Assembly (NCBI RefSeq): GCF_001426525.1
Contig: NZ_LMEW01000032.1
Span: 63,370-127,369 of the forward strand
DNA: 64,000 nucleotides
Direction of reading: 5' to 3'
Source: Massilia sp. Root133
GTDB taxonomy: Bacteria > Pseudomonadota > Gammaproteobacteria > Burkholderiales > Burkholderiaceae_D
Positions 46,633 to 54,593 of this stretch are shown here, piece by piece. The notes beneath the pieces are model-generated. The model had not been told where the DNA came from, did no database searches, and saw nothing but the letters and a program-made list of their open reading frames with translations. A program made the position numbers and the translations under genes. Position 1 is the stretch's first letter. The number at the start of each line of letters is the position of its first letter.

Positions 46633-47970
46633 TCAGTCTGCCTTCGGCGGCTGTGCCGGCTCCACGTTCGGGGCCGGGATGCGGCCCAGCTGGAGCCGCG
46701 CGAGCGTCGGATAAAGAGGCGGACTGATCAGGCGTGCGACGGCAAATGCGATCAGCGCGCACGCCATCAGGCTCAGTACCATGGCGTGGCCGTCCACCAT
46801 CTCCATCACGATGATGAACGCCGTCAGCGGCGCCTGCGTGGCGGCCGCGAGAAAGCCGACCATGCCCAGCGCGATCAGCGCCGGCACCTGCATGCCGTAC
46901 AACAGCAGCGCGACGTCGTTGCCGAATGCGGCGCCGATCGCGAGCGACGGCGCGAAGATGCCGGCCGGGGCGCCGGACCACGTCGTCAGCCACGTCGCGA
47001 GGAATTTGAAGGGCGCATAGGCGAACGGCATTGCCGCACTGCCCTCCACCATGGTGCGCGTGGTGGCGTAGCCGGAACCGAACGCGGCGCCGCCCGTCGC
47101 GATGCCGATCAGGGCGACACCGAGGCCGCACGCGGCCGCGAACAGCACGGGCCGGCGCGCGCGCCAGCGGCTGACGCGGTCGGGACTGGCGCCGGACAGC
47201 GACGCGATCATCAGGCGCGAGAACAGCCCGCCGGCCAGGCCGGACAGCACGGCGACGAGCAGGCCCGGCAGCAGGAGGTCCATGCCGATGGCGGGCGCGT
47301 GGATGACGCCGAAATACGCGCCGTTGCCGTGTGCCGAAACGGCGACGAGGCCCGCCAGCACGATGCCCGCGATGATCAGGCCGCTGGAGCGCTGTTCCGG
47401 CGCCCGCGCCAGTTCCTCGATGGCGAACATGACGCCGCCCAGCGGCGTGTTGAACGCAGCGGCGATGCCCGCCGCGCCGCCGGCGACGAGCAGCCCGTGG
47501 ACGCCGACGGCGCTGCCGGCCGGGATCAGGCGGCGCGCCTGCAGCATGACGCCGGCCGCGATCTGCACGGACGGCCCTTCGCGTCCGAGCGACAGGCCGC
47601 CCAGCAGGCCGCCGGCCGTCAGCAGGATCTTGGCCACGGACAGCCGCAGCGAGACGAACAGGCCGCGCTCGGCCTCGCCGACCTTCGTGTCGAGCGTGGC
47701 CATCACCTGCGGGATGCCGGAGCCGCCCGCGCCGGGTGCGAAGCGGTGCGTGCACCAGACGACGGCGGCGGTGCACAGCGGGGTCCAGACGAGCGGGCTC
47801 CACCAGGCGAAGGCGCGCAACGCGGCGAACCCGCCATAGGCCGCCTCGGCCAGCCAGGTGAAACCGACGACCGTCAGGCCCGCCGCGGCGGACAGCAGGA
47901 CGACGATGCCGCGCACGGTCCACAGGCGCCAGTCGCCCAGTTCACGGCGCAGGTCCGGTGCCGTGTTCAT
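46633..47970 (-). CDS. CLC-family chloride channel/transporter
   Basis: A 445-residue membrane protein with about ten hydrophobic segments. The three anion-selectivity motifs are present: GGSGIPQ, GREGPSVQ with the gating Glu, and GIFAPSL. The proton-glutamate position in FAIEEL is also present, so coupled Cl-/H+ exchange is possible. No CBS domains follow, as usual for short bacterial members (ClcB-like). It is divergent from a MarR regulator 77 bases away. Confidence 0.92.
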   Translation of the reverse strand: MNTAPDLRRELGDWRLWTVRGIVVLLSAAAGLTVVGFTWLAEAAYGGFAALRAFAWWSPLVWTPLCTAAVVWCTHRFAPGAGGSGIPQVMATLDTKVGEAERGLFVSLRLSVAKILLTAGGLLGGLSLGREGPSVQIAAGVMLQARRLIPAGSAVGVHGLLVAGGAAGIAAAFNTPLGGVMFAIEELARAPEQRSSGLIIAGIVLAGLVAVSAHGNGAYFGVIHAPAIGMDLLLPGLLVAVLSGLAGGLFSRLMIASLSGASPDRVSRWRARRPVLFAAACGLGVALIGIATGGAAFGSGYATTRTMVEGSAAMPFAYAPFKFLATWLTTWSGAPAGIFAPSLAIGAAFGNDVALLLYGMQVPALIALGMVGFLAAATQAPLTAFIIVMEMVDGHAMVLSLMACALIAFAVARLISPPLYPTLARLQLGRIPAPNVEPAQPPKAD

Positions 47971-48047
47971 GGTTTGACCCGCTTTCGATATGGTTGCCTG
48001 GATATCATATTCCGGCGGCCCTTCGGGTTTTCCGCTATCATTCTTGC

Positions 48048-48548
48048 ATGTCCTCGTCTTTCGAAACCAATGCGGCTTCCGAGCCGTCCGCGGCGCCGTC
48101 CACCCGCGTGCTGCGCCAGTTCCGCGTCGTCTTCAATTCCGTCAAAACCCATTTCCGCCAGGTCGAGCGCGAAGCGGGCGTCGGCGGCGCCCAGCTGTGG
48201 GCACTGTCCGTCATCGACCGCCGTCCCGGCATCGGGGTGACGGACCTGGCGCGCGAGCTGGACATCCACCAGTCCACCGCCAGCAACCTGATCAAGAGCC
48301 TCGTCGAGCGCCGCCTCGTGGCCACGAGCCGCGAAGGCACGGACCGTCGCAGCGTGTCGCTGCGCATCCAGCCGGCGGGCGCGGACGTGCTGCGCAGCGC
48401 GCCCCTGCCCTTCACCGGCGTGCTGCCGGACGCCCTGTCCGCGCTCGATGCCGACACGCTGGCGCGGCTGGAACACGACCTGTCCAAGCTGATCGCCCTG
48501 CTCGAGGCGGATGAAACCAGTGCGAACGTGATGTTGTCGCAAATGTAA
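48048..48548 (+). CDS. MarR-family transcriptional regulator
   Basis: A 166-residue winged-helix regulator. The core at about 45-130 reads GGAQLWALSVIDRRPGIGVTDLARELDIHQSTASNLIKSLVERRLVATSREGTDRRSVSLRIQPAG, with the DRR wing typical of MarR. The start at ATG 48048 removes an upstream extension without homology. Divergent placement from the CLC gene suggests it controls that gene or itself, but no clear operator was assigned in the 77-base gap. Confidence 0.9.
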   Translation: MSSSFETNAASEPSAAPSTRVLRQFRVVFNSVKTHFRQVEREAGVGGAQLWALSVIDRRPGIGVTDLARELDIHQSTASNLIKSLVERRLVATSREGTDRRSVSLRIQPAGADVLRSAPLPFTGVLPDALSALDADTLARLEHDLSKLIALLEADETSANVMLSQM

Positions 48549-48576
48549 AAAAGAAGCCCGCGGCAAGCCACGGGCT
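48548..48576 (-). terminator. Terminator for the minus-strand phosphatase gene
   Basis: AGCCCG (48555-48560) pairs with CGGGCT (48571-48576), extended by two G-C pairs after one mismatch. Read on the minus strand the stem is followed by TTCTTTTTT, so it ends the metallophosphatase transcript, about 117 bases after its stop; on the plus strand no U-run follows. Confidence 0.7.
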
Positions 48577-48692
48577 CCAAGAGATACATTGTATCCTCAT
48601 CGCTGATCGCGAAGGCTGCAACAGCAACCCCGCTCACAGGTCCATTGTCACATAAAACGTGTATTGAAGGCAATCACATTTGTGGCAATACA

Positions 48693-50084
48693 TCAGACCT
48701 GCGGTACGGCGCAGCGGGAATGCCGGCCCTCCACCGTGCAGGTATTGCGTTCCTTGCCGTCGCGGTCGTGGACGATCACGCGCCACGCATCCGGCCCCGT
48801 CCTCTCCATCGTCATGAAACCGAAGCCGTCGATCCAGGAACTCATCGCCTCGAGCACCGCACCCGGCGCCGGCGGCTGCCCGGCGGGCGGCGTCTTCGGC
48901 AGCGGGACGATGTCTTCCGCCGTGCCGGCGAAACCCGCCACGAACTGGGTCGGGTGATCGCTGGTAAAACTCGTCTGCTCCCACAGGTGCACGTGGCCGG
49001 ACAGCAGGACGGCTATGGTCGCCGGCAGCAGGCGTGGATCGAGTGCGCCGAACACCTGCGTGAGCCCGGCGTCGCCGCCGAACAGCGTGACGGCACCAGT
49101 GCGCGCATCGCGCGACGCGCCGTAGGCGTACAGCGGATGGTGGTCGACGGCGATGTTGTAGCGCTGGCGGCGGGCCAGCACCGCGACCTTGCGCCACGTG
49201 TCCGTGTAGCGGGCGATGGCCGGGTCGCCCGGCTTGAATCCGCGCCAGTTCGTGTTCGCGCTGTCGAACACGATCAGCTGCGCGCCGCCGCCCAAAGGCA
49301 CCGCATACGGGTCCGCGTAGTCTGCCCGTTCGTCCGTCGCCGGGTCGTCGCAGTTCGCGGCCGGGTCGTAGGCATGGGCGTCGAGGAAGCGCCACCATCC
49401 CTGCCCGCCGCGCGCGCACGACTCGTGGTTGCCGCGCGCGATCACCCACGGCGCCGCGGCCAGCAACGTGCGCGCGGGCGCGAAGAAATCCGCGTTCCAC
49501 GCGTCCCAGCCATAGCCGTACGGACTGCCCGCGCAGCCGGGACGGTCCGCCGGACACGGGTCTTCGCGATAATGAAAATCGCCCACGTGCACGACGAGGT
49601 CCGGCTTCCACGCGGCCGCACTCGCGGCCACGCGCGCGAACGGGTACGCCCGCGGGTCGTTACAGTCCTGGAATTCCTTGCCCTTCAGGCGGCAGCCCGT
49701 GTCCCCGATCACGACGATGCGTGTCGGCTCCGCCGCGGGCAGCGGCAGCGGCTGGCCCGCCACGCTCACCTGTTTGACGCCGGCCGGAAGCGGGGTCTCG
49801 CACGACAGCACCGGGGTCGACACGGCATCCGGATGGAAGCTCGCGCTGAAGTGCTTGCCGCGCAGCGGGATCGGGCTATGCGGGGCACGCACGGCCATCG
49901 TGGCCGTGCGGCCGTCGATCGTGATCGCGGGGCAGGTGGCAGCGGTGGTGACGGCGCGGGCGATCGGGGCGCCCTCTGCGCCCAGCACGACGAAGGCGGC
50001 ATCCGGCCGCGGTTCGGACGGCAGGCTCGCGCAGCCTGCCAGGACGGCGGCGACGGCGAGCGGCCGGAGGATCGGATGGATCAT
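48693..50084 (-). CDS. Lipoprotein metallophosphoesterase
   Basis: A 463-residue calcineurin-like phosphoesterase anchored to the envelope by a lipobox (VAAVLAGC). The dinuclear metal motifs are in order: VVIGDTGC, VVHVGDFHYRED, IARGNHESC, NIAVDHHPLYAYG and LLSGHVHLWEQ. A small N-terminal domain of about 110 residues precedes the catalytic part. Substrate unknown; envelope location suggests nutrient phosphate scavenging or signalling. The start at 50084 begins the signal peptide; an upstream extension is not supported. Confidence 0.88.
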   Translation of the reverse strand: MIHPILRPLAVAAVLAGCASLPSEPRPDAAFVVLGAEGAPIARAVTTAATCPAITIDGRTATMAVRAPHSPIPLRGKHFSASFHPDAVSTPVLSCETPLPAGVKQVSVAGQPLPLPAAEPTRIVVIGDTGCRLKGKEFQDCNDPRAYPFARVAASAAAWKPDLVVHVGDFHYREDPCPADRPGCAGSPYGYGWDAWNADFFAPARTLLAAAPWVIARGNHESCARGGQGWWRFLDAHAYDPAANCDDPATDERADYADPYAVPLGGGAQLIVFDSANTNWRGFKPGDPAIARYTDTWRKVAVLARRQRYNIAVDHHPLYAYGASRDARTGAVTLFGGDAGLTQVFGALDPRLLPATIAVLLSGHVHLWEQTSFTSDHPTQFVAGFAGTAEDIVPLPKTPPAGQPPAPGAVLEAMSSWIDGFGFMTMERTGPDAWRVIVHDRDGKERNTCTVEGRHSRCAVPQV

Positions 50085-50282
50085 GAATGGTCCGGGCAAA
50101 GTCGGCAATCTACCACAGGCGAAATCGGTATGGGCGGCCGGCAATCTGTACCTGAACGGCATCAATGGCCGGCTCTACTACGTGAAGGCCGCCTACGCCC
50201 GGTCATGCCGCGCGGTAGCGTACGCCTTCCCTTCCCTCCGTCCCGCTATCATCGTCGTATCGATGCGTGACGGAGGACGAGG

Positions 50283-50654
50283 ATGCAGCGCATACCGATG
50301 TGGGCGCAGGCCGGGTTCTGGGGACTCGTGGCCGGCTACAAGTTCGATGTGCCGCGCCGGCTGATCGCCGCGATCATGGCCTTCGGCAGCGGCGTCCTGA
50401 TCTCGGCCCTGTCCTTCGAACTGATCGCGGAAGCCTACGACCGGGGCGGCTTCAATTCGATGGCGGTCCGCTTCCTCGGCGGCGCGGCCGTCTACACGGT
50501 GGCCAACTGGGTGCTGTCGCGCAAGGGCGCGATTCTCGCCATGCTGGTCGACACGATGATCCCGGAAGCCTTCGAGGTCGCCCATGACTTCGCGGGCCTC
50601 ATCACGGTCGCCGGCTTCCTGGCGGCGTTTGCGCTCGGCAAGCTGGGAGGTTGA
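50283..50654 (+). pseudogene. ZIP-family metal transporter with two apparent internal in-frame deletions
   Basis: The 123-residue frame begins WAQAGFWGLVAG, continues directly with YKFDVPRRLIAAIMAFGSGVLISALSFELIAEAYDRGG, then FLGGAAVYTVANWVLSRKGAILAMLVDTMIPEAFEVAHDFAGLITVAGFLAAFALGKL. In full-length ZIP proteins of this group, about ten residues follow the first AG, and over a hundred residues with the metal-binding helices lie between the RKG and AGAILAML stretches. Both are absent while the frame stays open and a good ribosome binding site (GGAGG) remains. The metal-binding H/N/P motif (DGIPES in the family) is lost, so transport is unlikely. Either a decayed gene or a small derived membrane protein. 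The comparison relies on memory of the family. Confidence 0.7.
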
Positions 50655-50666
50655 CCTGCCGGCACG

Positions 50667-51326
50667 CTATCGATCTGCGCTCCGTTCCCTGCACGCGGCG
50701 GTCAGGTTGTGCGCGATACTGTACTGGATCATGTCGCTCAGGCTCTCGCAGTGCAGCTTGACCATCGCCCGGGCCTTGTGAGTACTGATCGTCTTCACGC
50801 TGAGGTTGAGCGCCGCAGCGATGCGGCTCACGCGTCGGCCGCAGACGAGCATGGCAAACACGAGATATTCACGGTCGCTGAGCGACTCGTGCGGCGCGGC
50901 CTCTTTTCCTTCCCACATGTGCAATGCGACTTCTTCAGCGAGTCGCTCGCTCATGTGGATCTTTCCCGCGCTCACCCGGCTTGCGGCCGTCAGGAGTTCG
51001 ACTGCGGGTCGGCTTTTCATCACATATCCCTTCGCGCCACAGCGGATGGCGCGCATGCCGAAGTGCAGCTCGTCGAGCTCGGTATAGACGAGGACGTGGG
51101 CACGCGGCGCGACAGCGCGGATCTGACGCAGGAACGTCTCCTCGCTTCCAGCTGCGAGTACCGGATCGACGAGGACGATGTGATATTGCTCCATTTGCAA
51201 TTTACTGATCAGGTCGGAACGACTTGTTGCCTCGCGGACCACTGTATCCCGCGACTCCTTGGCAAACAGCGTACACACGCCGAGCCGCATCGTCTCGCTT
51301 CGATCAGCCACCAGCATCTGTATCAT
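50667..51326 (-). CDS. LuxR-family response regulator with atypical receiver
   Basis: A 219-residue regulator. The receiver (1-125) keeps a phosphoacceptor-position Asp54 (IVLVDPVL) and a Lys in GYVMKSR, but the usual acidic pair is reduced to a single Asp (ADRSE), so phosphorylation is uncertain. The LuxR helix-turn-helix near 150-210 reads LSDREYLVFAMLVCGRRVSRIAAALNLSVKTISTHKARAMVKL. It is divergent from the small-gene cluster at 51587 and may regulate it. No kinase gene is adjacent. Confidence 0.85.
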   Translation of the reverse strand: MIQMLVADRSETMRLGVCTLFAKESRDTVVREATSRSDLISKLQMEQYHIVLVDPVLAAGSEETFLRQIRAVAPRAHVLVYTELDELHFGMRAIRCGAKGYVMKSRPAVELLTAASRVSAGKIHMSERLAEEVALHMWEGKEAAPHESLSDREYLVFAMLVCGRRVSRIAAALNLSVKTISTHKARAMVKLHCESLSDMIQYSIAHNLTAACRERSADR

Positions 51327-51500
51327 GTGGCCTCCGTATGGTTAATGGGTAGAAATGTTTAAGTAAACACATCCATGATTAACCAATTGTCACCGTAGGT
51401 CAATTTACCGTTTTGAAATTGATTCTCACCGATATTCACTGTCGCGAAATTGCTGCAGTGCGGCGAAGTTTTCCATGCATATGCGATAGCCGTTGATAGG

Positions 51501-51516
51501 TTTGACTAAAGTCAAA
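51501..51516. promoter_or_regulatory. TTTGACT-AA-AGTCAAA dyad, matches TTGA-N6-TCAA (FNR/FixK type)
   Basis: A perfect 7-bp inverted repeat with a two-base spacer. Its inner part, TTGACTAAAGTCAA, fits the TTGA-N6-TCAA consensus of the Crp/Fnr family. The centre lies 78 bases before the ATG at 51587. A class II start point would fall near 51550 with TAAGCT (51537-51542) as a weak -10 box. Binding is inferred. Confidence 0.5.
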
Positions 51517-51586
51517 TGCTGCATCGCATCAGGTCGTAAGCTTTACCTTGTTCATTTTCAATAACTTAAACGCAATTTATTGCGCC

Positions 51587-51811
51587 ATGTCAAGAAAAAA
51601 GCTTATTGCATCGGCGAGCATGCACCCAGAAATCATCGCCATTGGTCTCGAGGTGACGCTCGATCCCAGCCGGCGGCGCCACTATTCTGCGCTCGTCCTG
51701 ATGCTCGCAGATGCTGCTATGCAAGACATTGTGAGAATTATTGCCGGCGAAACGGTACGATCGCCTTCCGTCGAGCCAGATTTTGGTGATGATGCAGGAG
51801 CCGGGGGTTAA
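51587..51811 (+). CDS. Small hypothetical protein A of the three-gene cluster
   Basis: A 74-residue protein, MSRKKLIASASMHPEIIAIGLEVTLDPSRRRHYSALVLMLADAAMQDIVRIIAG then an acidic glycine-rich end. No known family. The stretch EIIAIG...AD......RIIAG resembles DVIQVG...AD......RIIAG of protein B, so it may be a distant third member of that family; this is tentative. The upstream open frame allows a start at 51548, but the homology-like part begins later. The coding region is less GC-rich at its start than neighbouring genes. Confidence 0.55.
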   Translation: MSRKKLIASASMHPEIIAIGLEVTLDPSRRRHYSALVLMLADAAMQDIVRIIAGETVRSPSVEPDFGDDAGAGG

Positions 51812-51814
51812 CTA

Positions 51815-51880
51815 ATGGTTGCCATCAAGATTCCTTGCCGCCTTGCACTTCGCGTACCCACGCCGGGCATCACCCGATGA
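51815..51880 (+). CDS. 21-residue ORF overlapping the start of gene B
   Basis: MVAIKIPCRLALRVPTPGITR, starting three bases after the stop of gene A and ending in an ATGA overlap with gene B. GGGGG lies a few bases before its ATG. It may be a leader peptide coupling translation of B to A. It is too short to be sure it is made. Confidence 0.35.
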   Translation: MVAIKIPCRLALRVPTPGITR

Positions 51881-52212
51881 GCGGGCGGCGGTATGGACGC
51901 TTGCGCAAAATCGCGTTGGTTGCCGGCTCGGCCCTCGCCAGCTCATGGGTTCGGATTCGGGCAGCAGACGTCATGACGTATCGCGACACGGTCCACCCGG
52001 CGCGCGGCGGCATCGAACGCCGCGTCGATGCCGTCACTGCGGACGTCATCCAGGTCGGCATTATCTTCATGAACGTCTACGGCCGGGGCAACGCGGACGC
52101 TTTCTTCCTCACGGCCGACATCGTACCCACCGTCTACCGCAGAATCATCGCAGGACGGTTTCGGCGGACAGTGCATGGCGCCGATCCAGAGCCCGAAAGC
52201 ACTCCAGCATGA
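51877..52212 (+). CDS. Small hypothetical protein B (paralogue of C)
   Basis: A 111-residue protein with a basic N-terminus and a weakly hydrophobic stretch (residues 12-24). Residues 45-91 align without gaps to residues 13-59 of protein C, with 18 identities in 47 and many conservative changes: both have RR-D, TAD-I/V, G-FM-V-G, FF, I-P-V and R. The family was not recognised. The ATG overlaps the stop of the 21-residue ORF, and its own stop overlaps the ATG of C, so the cluster is translationally coupled. Confidence 0.6.
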   Translation: MSGRRYGRLRKIALVAGSALASSWVRIRAADVMTYRDTVHPARGGIERRVDAVTADVIQVGIIFMNVYGRGNADAFFLTADIVPTVYRRIIAGRFRRTVHGADPEPESTPA

Positions 52213-52460
52213 GCCGCGCCGAAGACGAGCTAAGGCATTTTCTTGGCGTCAATCGCAGGAAGGATCATGCCACGGCAGACATTGTCGAGATTGGTCTACT
52301 TTTCATGCGGGTCTTCGGCAATGACAAAGGATGGAGCTTTTTTCGCAGCACGCTGATCCAGCCGGAAGTGTGCTGGCGTGTGATGCGGCACAGGACACGC
52401 GGCTCGCCGCCCGAGGTCGATCCCGAGCGTAAGGGGGACATGGGCAGTCAGCCGCCATAA
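52209..52460 (+). CDS. Small hypothetical protein C (paralogue of B)
   Basis: An 83-residue protein: MSRAEDELRHFLGVNRRKDHATADIVEIGLLFMRVFGNDKGWSFFRS... It shares the central 47 residues with protein B and lacks B's N-terminal 30 residues. The C-terminus is charged. No catalytic motif or membrane segment is clear. The start overlaps the stop of B (ATGA). A similarly built tandem pair strongly suggests a real duplicated gene, though its role is unknown. Confidence 0.6.
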   Translation: MSRAEDELRHFLGVNRRKDHATADIVEIGLLFMRVFGNDKGWSFFRSTLIQPEVCWRVMRHRTRGSPPEVDPERKGDMGSQPP

Positions 52461-52560
52461 CGCCGGCCCCATGCATGGGCGAAAGTTGACGTTTCGCAGG
52501 GCAATATGTTTACTCGGAAATCAAGCGTGGTTATCGTGCCGTCCATTCGGTTCCGGCGAG

Positions 52561-52877
52561 ATGGAAAAACGCTCGGCGCCACTGGACAGCGACAAGGGAA
52601 AGCTGATCGGCCAGGCCCTGCTGAACTTCGCCATCGGGAGCCTGCAGGCGATCGAACTGGGCAAACATGGCCAGGCACTCGTGCAGCAGGCCGGCATCAC
52701 CCCGTCGAACTCGTGCGCATCCTGCCCGTGAAGGATACGATCCCCCTGCTGGGCAAGGTGGCCGTCGACGCATCCGGCTTCGTCGGCGGCGTCGTGAAAC
52801 TAGCGCGCGGCGCGAACGTCAGCGTGCTGGACGCCCGCGCCCGCGCCGGCGACGCGCCTGTCAGCATGAACGTCTGA
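52561..52877 (+). pseudogene. Frameshifted gene of unknown family
   Basis: Two frames join into one plausible protein: MEKRSAPLDSDKGKLIGQALLNFAIGSLQAIELGKHGQALVQQAGITP in the first, then VELVRILPVKDTIPLLGKVAVDASGFVGGVVKLARG to the stop at 52875 in the next. The switch falls near 52700, where loss of one base in ACCCCGTCGAA (from CCGGTC) would explain it. Without the shift the first frame stops at 52731. The family was not recognised. A sequencing error is an alternative explanation. It could begin upstream of 52561. Confidence 0.45.
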
Positions 52878-52897
52878 GCCGTTGATTGTTTGGAACC

Positions 52898-52909
52898 TAT
52901 AACGTACAC
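52898..52909. promoter_or_regulatory. CTATAACGTACA motif upstream of second GH29 gene
   Basis: Exact copy of the 12-base motif at 15598-15609, here 43 bases before the fucosidase ATG and in the opposite orientation relative to the gene. The coincidence at two fucosidase genes 37 kb apart supports a shared regulator site. Confidence 0.4.
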
Positions 52910-52920
52910 TTGTGCGTTCT

Positions 52921-52932
52921 GTTATCGATAAC
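52921..52932. promoter_or_regulatory. Perfect palindrome GTTATCGATAAC, LacI-type operator candidate
   Basis: A 12-bp perfect palindrome with a central CG, the form preferred by LacI-family repressors of sugar genes. It lies 20 bases before the fucosidase ATG, where binding would block transcription or elongation. No LacI-family gene is in the window. Confidence 0.5.
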
Positions 52933-52952
52933 CATACCATCACGGAGACATC

Positions 52953-54593
52953 ATGAAACGACGCCAGGTCCTGGCCGGGTTGGCCGCCACTGTGCCGGGC
53001 TTTGCCGCGAGCGCCCTCCTGCCGCGGTCCGCGCTGGCGGCGAACGCCCCCGGCCCTTTCAAGCCGGACTGGAATTCGCTGGCCGCGTACCGCACGCCGG
53101 ACTGGTTCCGGAATGCGAAGTTCGGCATCTGGGCCCACTGGGGTCCGCAGTGCGAGCCGGAATTCGGCGACTGGTACGCGCGCAATATGTACAAGGAAGG
53201 CAGCGGCGCGTACCGCCACCACCTGCAGGAATACGGCCACCCGTCGAAGTTCGGCTTCAAGGACGTGATCCGGCAATGGCAGGCGTCGCAATGGGACCCG
53301 GACGCCCTGCTCGCCCTGTACCGCAAGGCGGGCGCCCGCTACTTCGTCGCGCTCGCGAACCACCACGACAATTTCGACCTGTACGACAGCCGCTTCCAGC
53401 CCGACTGGAATTCGACACGCATCGGGCCGAAGAAGGACCTGATCGCCGGCTGGGCGAAGGCGGCGCGCGCGCAGGGCCTGCGCTTCGGCGTCAGCGTCCA
53501 CGCGGCCCACGCGTGGACCTGGTACGAAGTGGCCCAGGGAGCGGACAAGGCGGGGCCGTACGCCAGCGTCCCGTACGACGGCGTGCTCACGGCGGCCGCC
53601 GGCAAGGGCCAGTGGTGGGAAGGCCTGGATCCGCAGGCGTTGTACGCTCAGGCGCATCCGCTCAGCCGCAAGACCACGAAGCCGGCCGAATGGGGCGCGC
53701 AGTGGGACTGGGGCGGCGGGGCCACGCTGCCGTCGCGGCGCTACGTCGACAACTTCCATGACCGCACCATCGACCTGATCGACAAGTACGACCCGGACCT
53801 GGTCTACTTCGACGACACCGCCCTGCCCTTCTGGCCGTTCAGCGACGCGGGCCTGCGCATCGCCGCGCACATGTACAACCGCAGCATCGCCACGCGCGGC
53901 CGGCTGGAAGCGGTCATCAACGGCAAGATGCTCGACGAGCGCCAGCGCCGTTCCCTCGTGTGGGACATCGAGCGCGGCCAGAGCAACGCGATCGAACCGC
54001 TGCCCTGGCAGACGTGCACCTGCATCGGCGGCTGGCATTATTCGCGCCCGGGCTATGAGCGCAACGAGTACAAGAGCGCGCAGACCGTCGTGCACATGCT
54101 GGTCGACATCGTCAGCAAGAACGGCAATCTCCTGCTCAGCGTGCCCGTGCGGGGCAACGGCACCATCGACGAAAAGGAACAGGCGATCGTCGAGGAGATC
54201 GGCCGCTGGATGGCCGTGCACGGCGAAGCGATTTACGACACGCGGCCGTGGGCCGTGTTCGGCGAAGGTCCCGCGCAGCACCGGACGGCGCCGCTGACGG
54301 ACCAGGGCATGAACGAGGGGAAGAACGCGCCGCTCACGGCCGCCGACATCCGCTTCACGGCGAAGGGCGATGCCGTCTATGCGTTCGTGATGGGCTGGCC
54401 CGCCGGGCGCGAGCTCGGGATCGCCGCGATGGGCACGGCGGCCGGGCACCTGAAGAAGCCGGTCGCGCGGGTCGAACTCGTCGGCACCGGCGCGCCGCTC
54501 GCGTTCCGCCAGGCGGCGGACGGGCTGACGGTGACGCTGCCCGCCGCGGCACCCGCCCTGCCGTATGCGTTCGCCTTGAAAGTGCTTACTTGA
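52953..54593 (+). CDS. Alpha-L-fucosidase, GH29 (Tat-exported)
   Basis: A 546-residue enzyme. The start MKRRQVLAGLAATVPGFAASALLPRSALA is a Tat signal peptide (RR followed by QVLAG, long hydrophobic stretch, ALA cleavage site), unlike the Sec signal of the GH29 at 14054. GH29 features: FGIWAHWGPQCEPEFGDWYARNMY, ALANHHDNFDLYDS and DLVYFDDTALPFWP, where Asp287 or Asp288 is the nucleophile. A C-terminal sandwich domain follows. Tat export implies folding in the cytosol. Its stop overlaps the convergent regA gene by eight bases. Confidence 0.92.
   Translation: MKRRQVLAGLAATVPGFAASALLPRSALAANAPGPFKPDWNSLAAYRTPDWFRNAKFGIWAHWGPQCEPEFGDWYARNMYKEGSGAYRHHLQEYGHPSKFGFKDVIRQWQASQWDPDALLALYRKAGARYFVALANHHDNFDLYDSRFQPDWNSTRIGPKKDLIAGWAKAARAQGLRFGVSVHAAHAWTWYEVAQGADKAGPYASVPYDGVLTAAAGKGQWWEGLDPQALYAQAHPLSRKTTKPAEWGAQWDWGGGATLPSRRYVDNFHDRTIDLIDKYDPDLVYFDDTALPFWPFSDAGLRIAAHMYNRSIATRGRLEAVINGKMLDERQRRSLVWDIERGQSNAIEPLPWQTCTCIGGWHYSRPGYERNEYKSAQTVVHMLVDIVSKNGNLLLSVPVRGNGTIDEKEQAIVEEIGRWMAVHGEAIYDTRPWAVFGEGPAQHRTAPLTDQGMNEGKNAPLTAADIRFTAKGDAVYAFVMGWPAGRELGIAAMGTAAGHLKKPVARVELVGTGAPLAFRQAADGLTVTLPAAAPALPYAFALKVLT

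Noticed and set aside
47971..48047. MarR operator in the CLC-MarR gap
   Set aside because: GATAT repeats are present but do not form a convincing dyad.
51819..52460. 213-codon ORF reading through genes B and C
   Set aside because: Only its last 83 codons (protein C) match B; the first part is B read in another frame.
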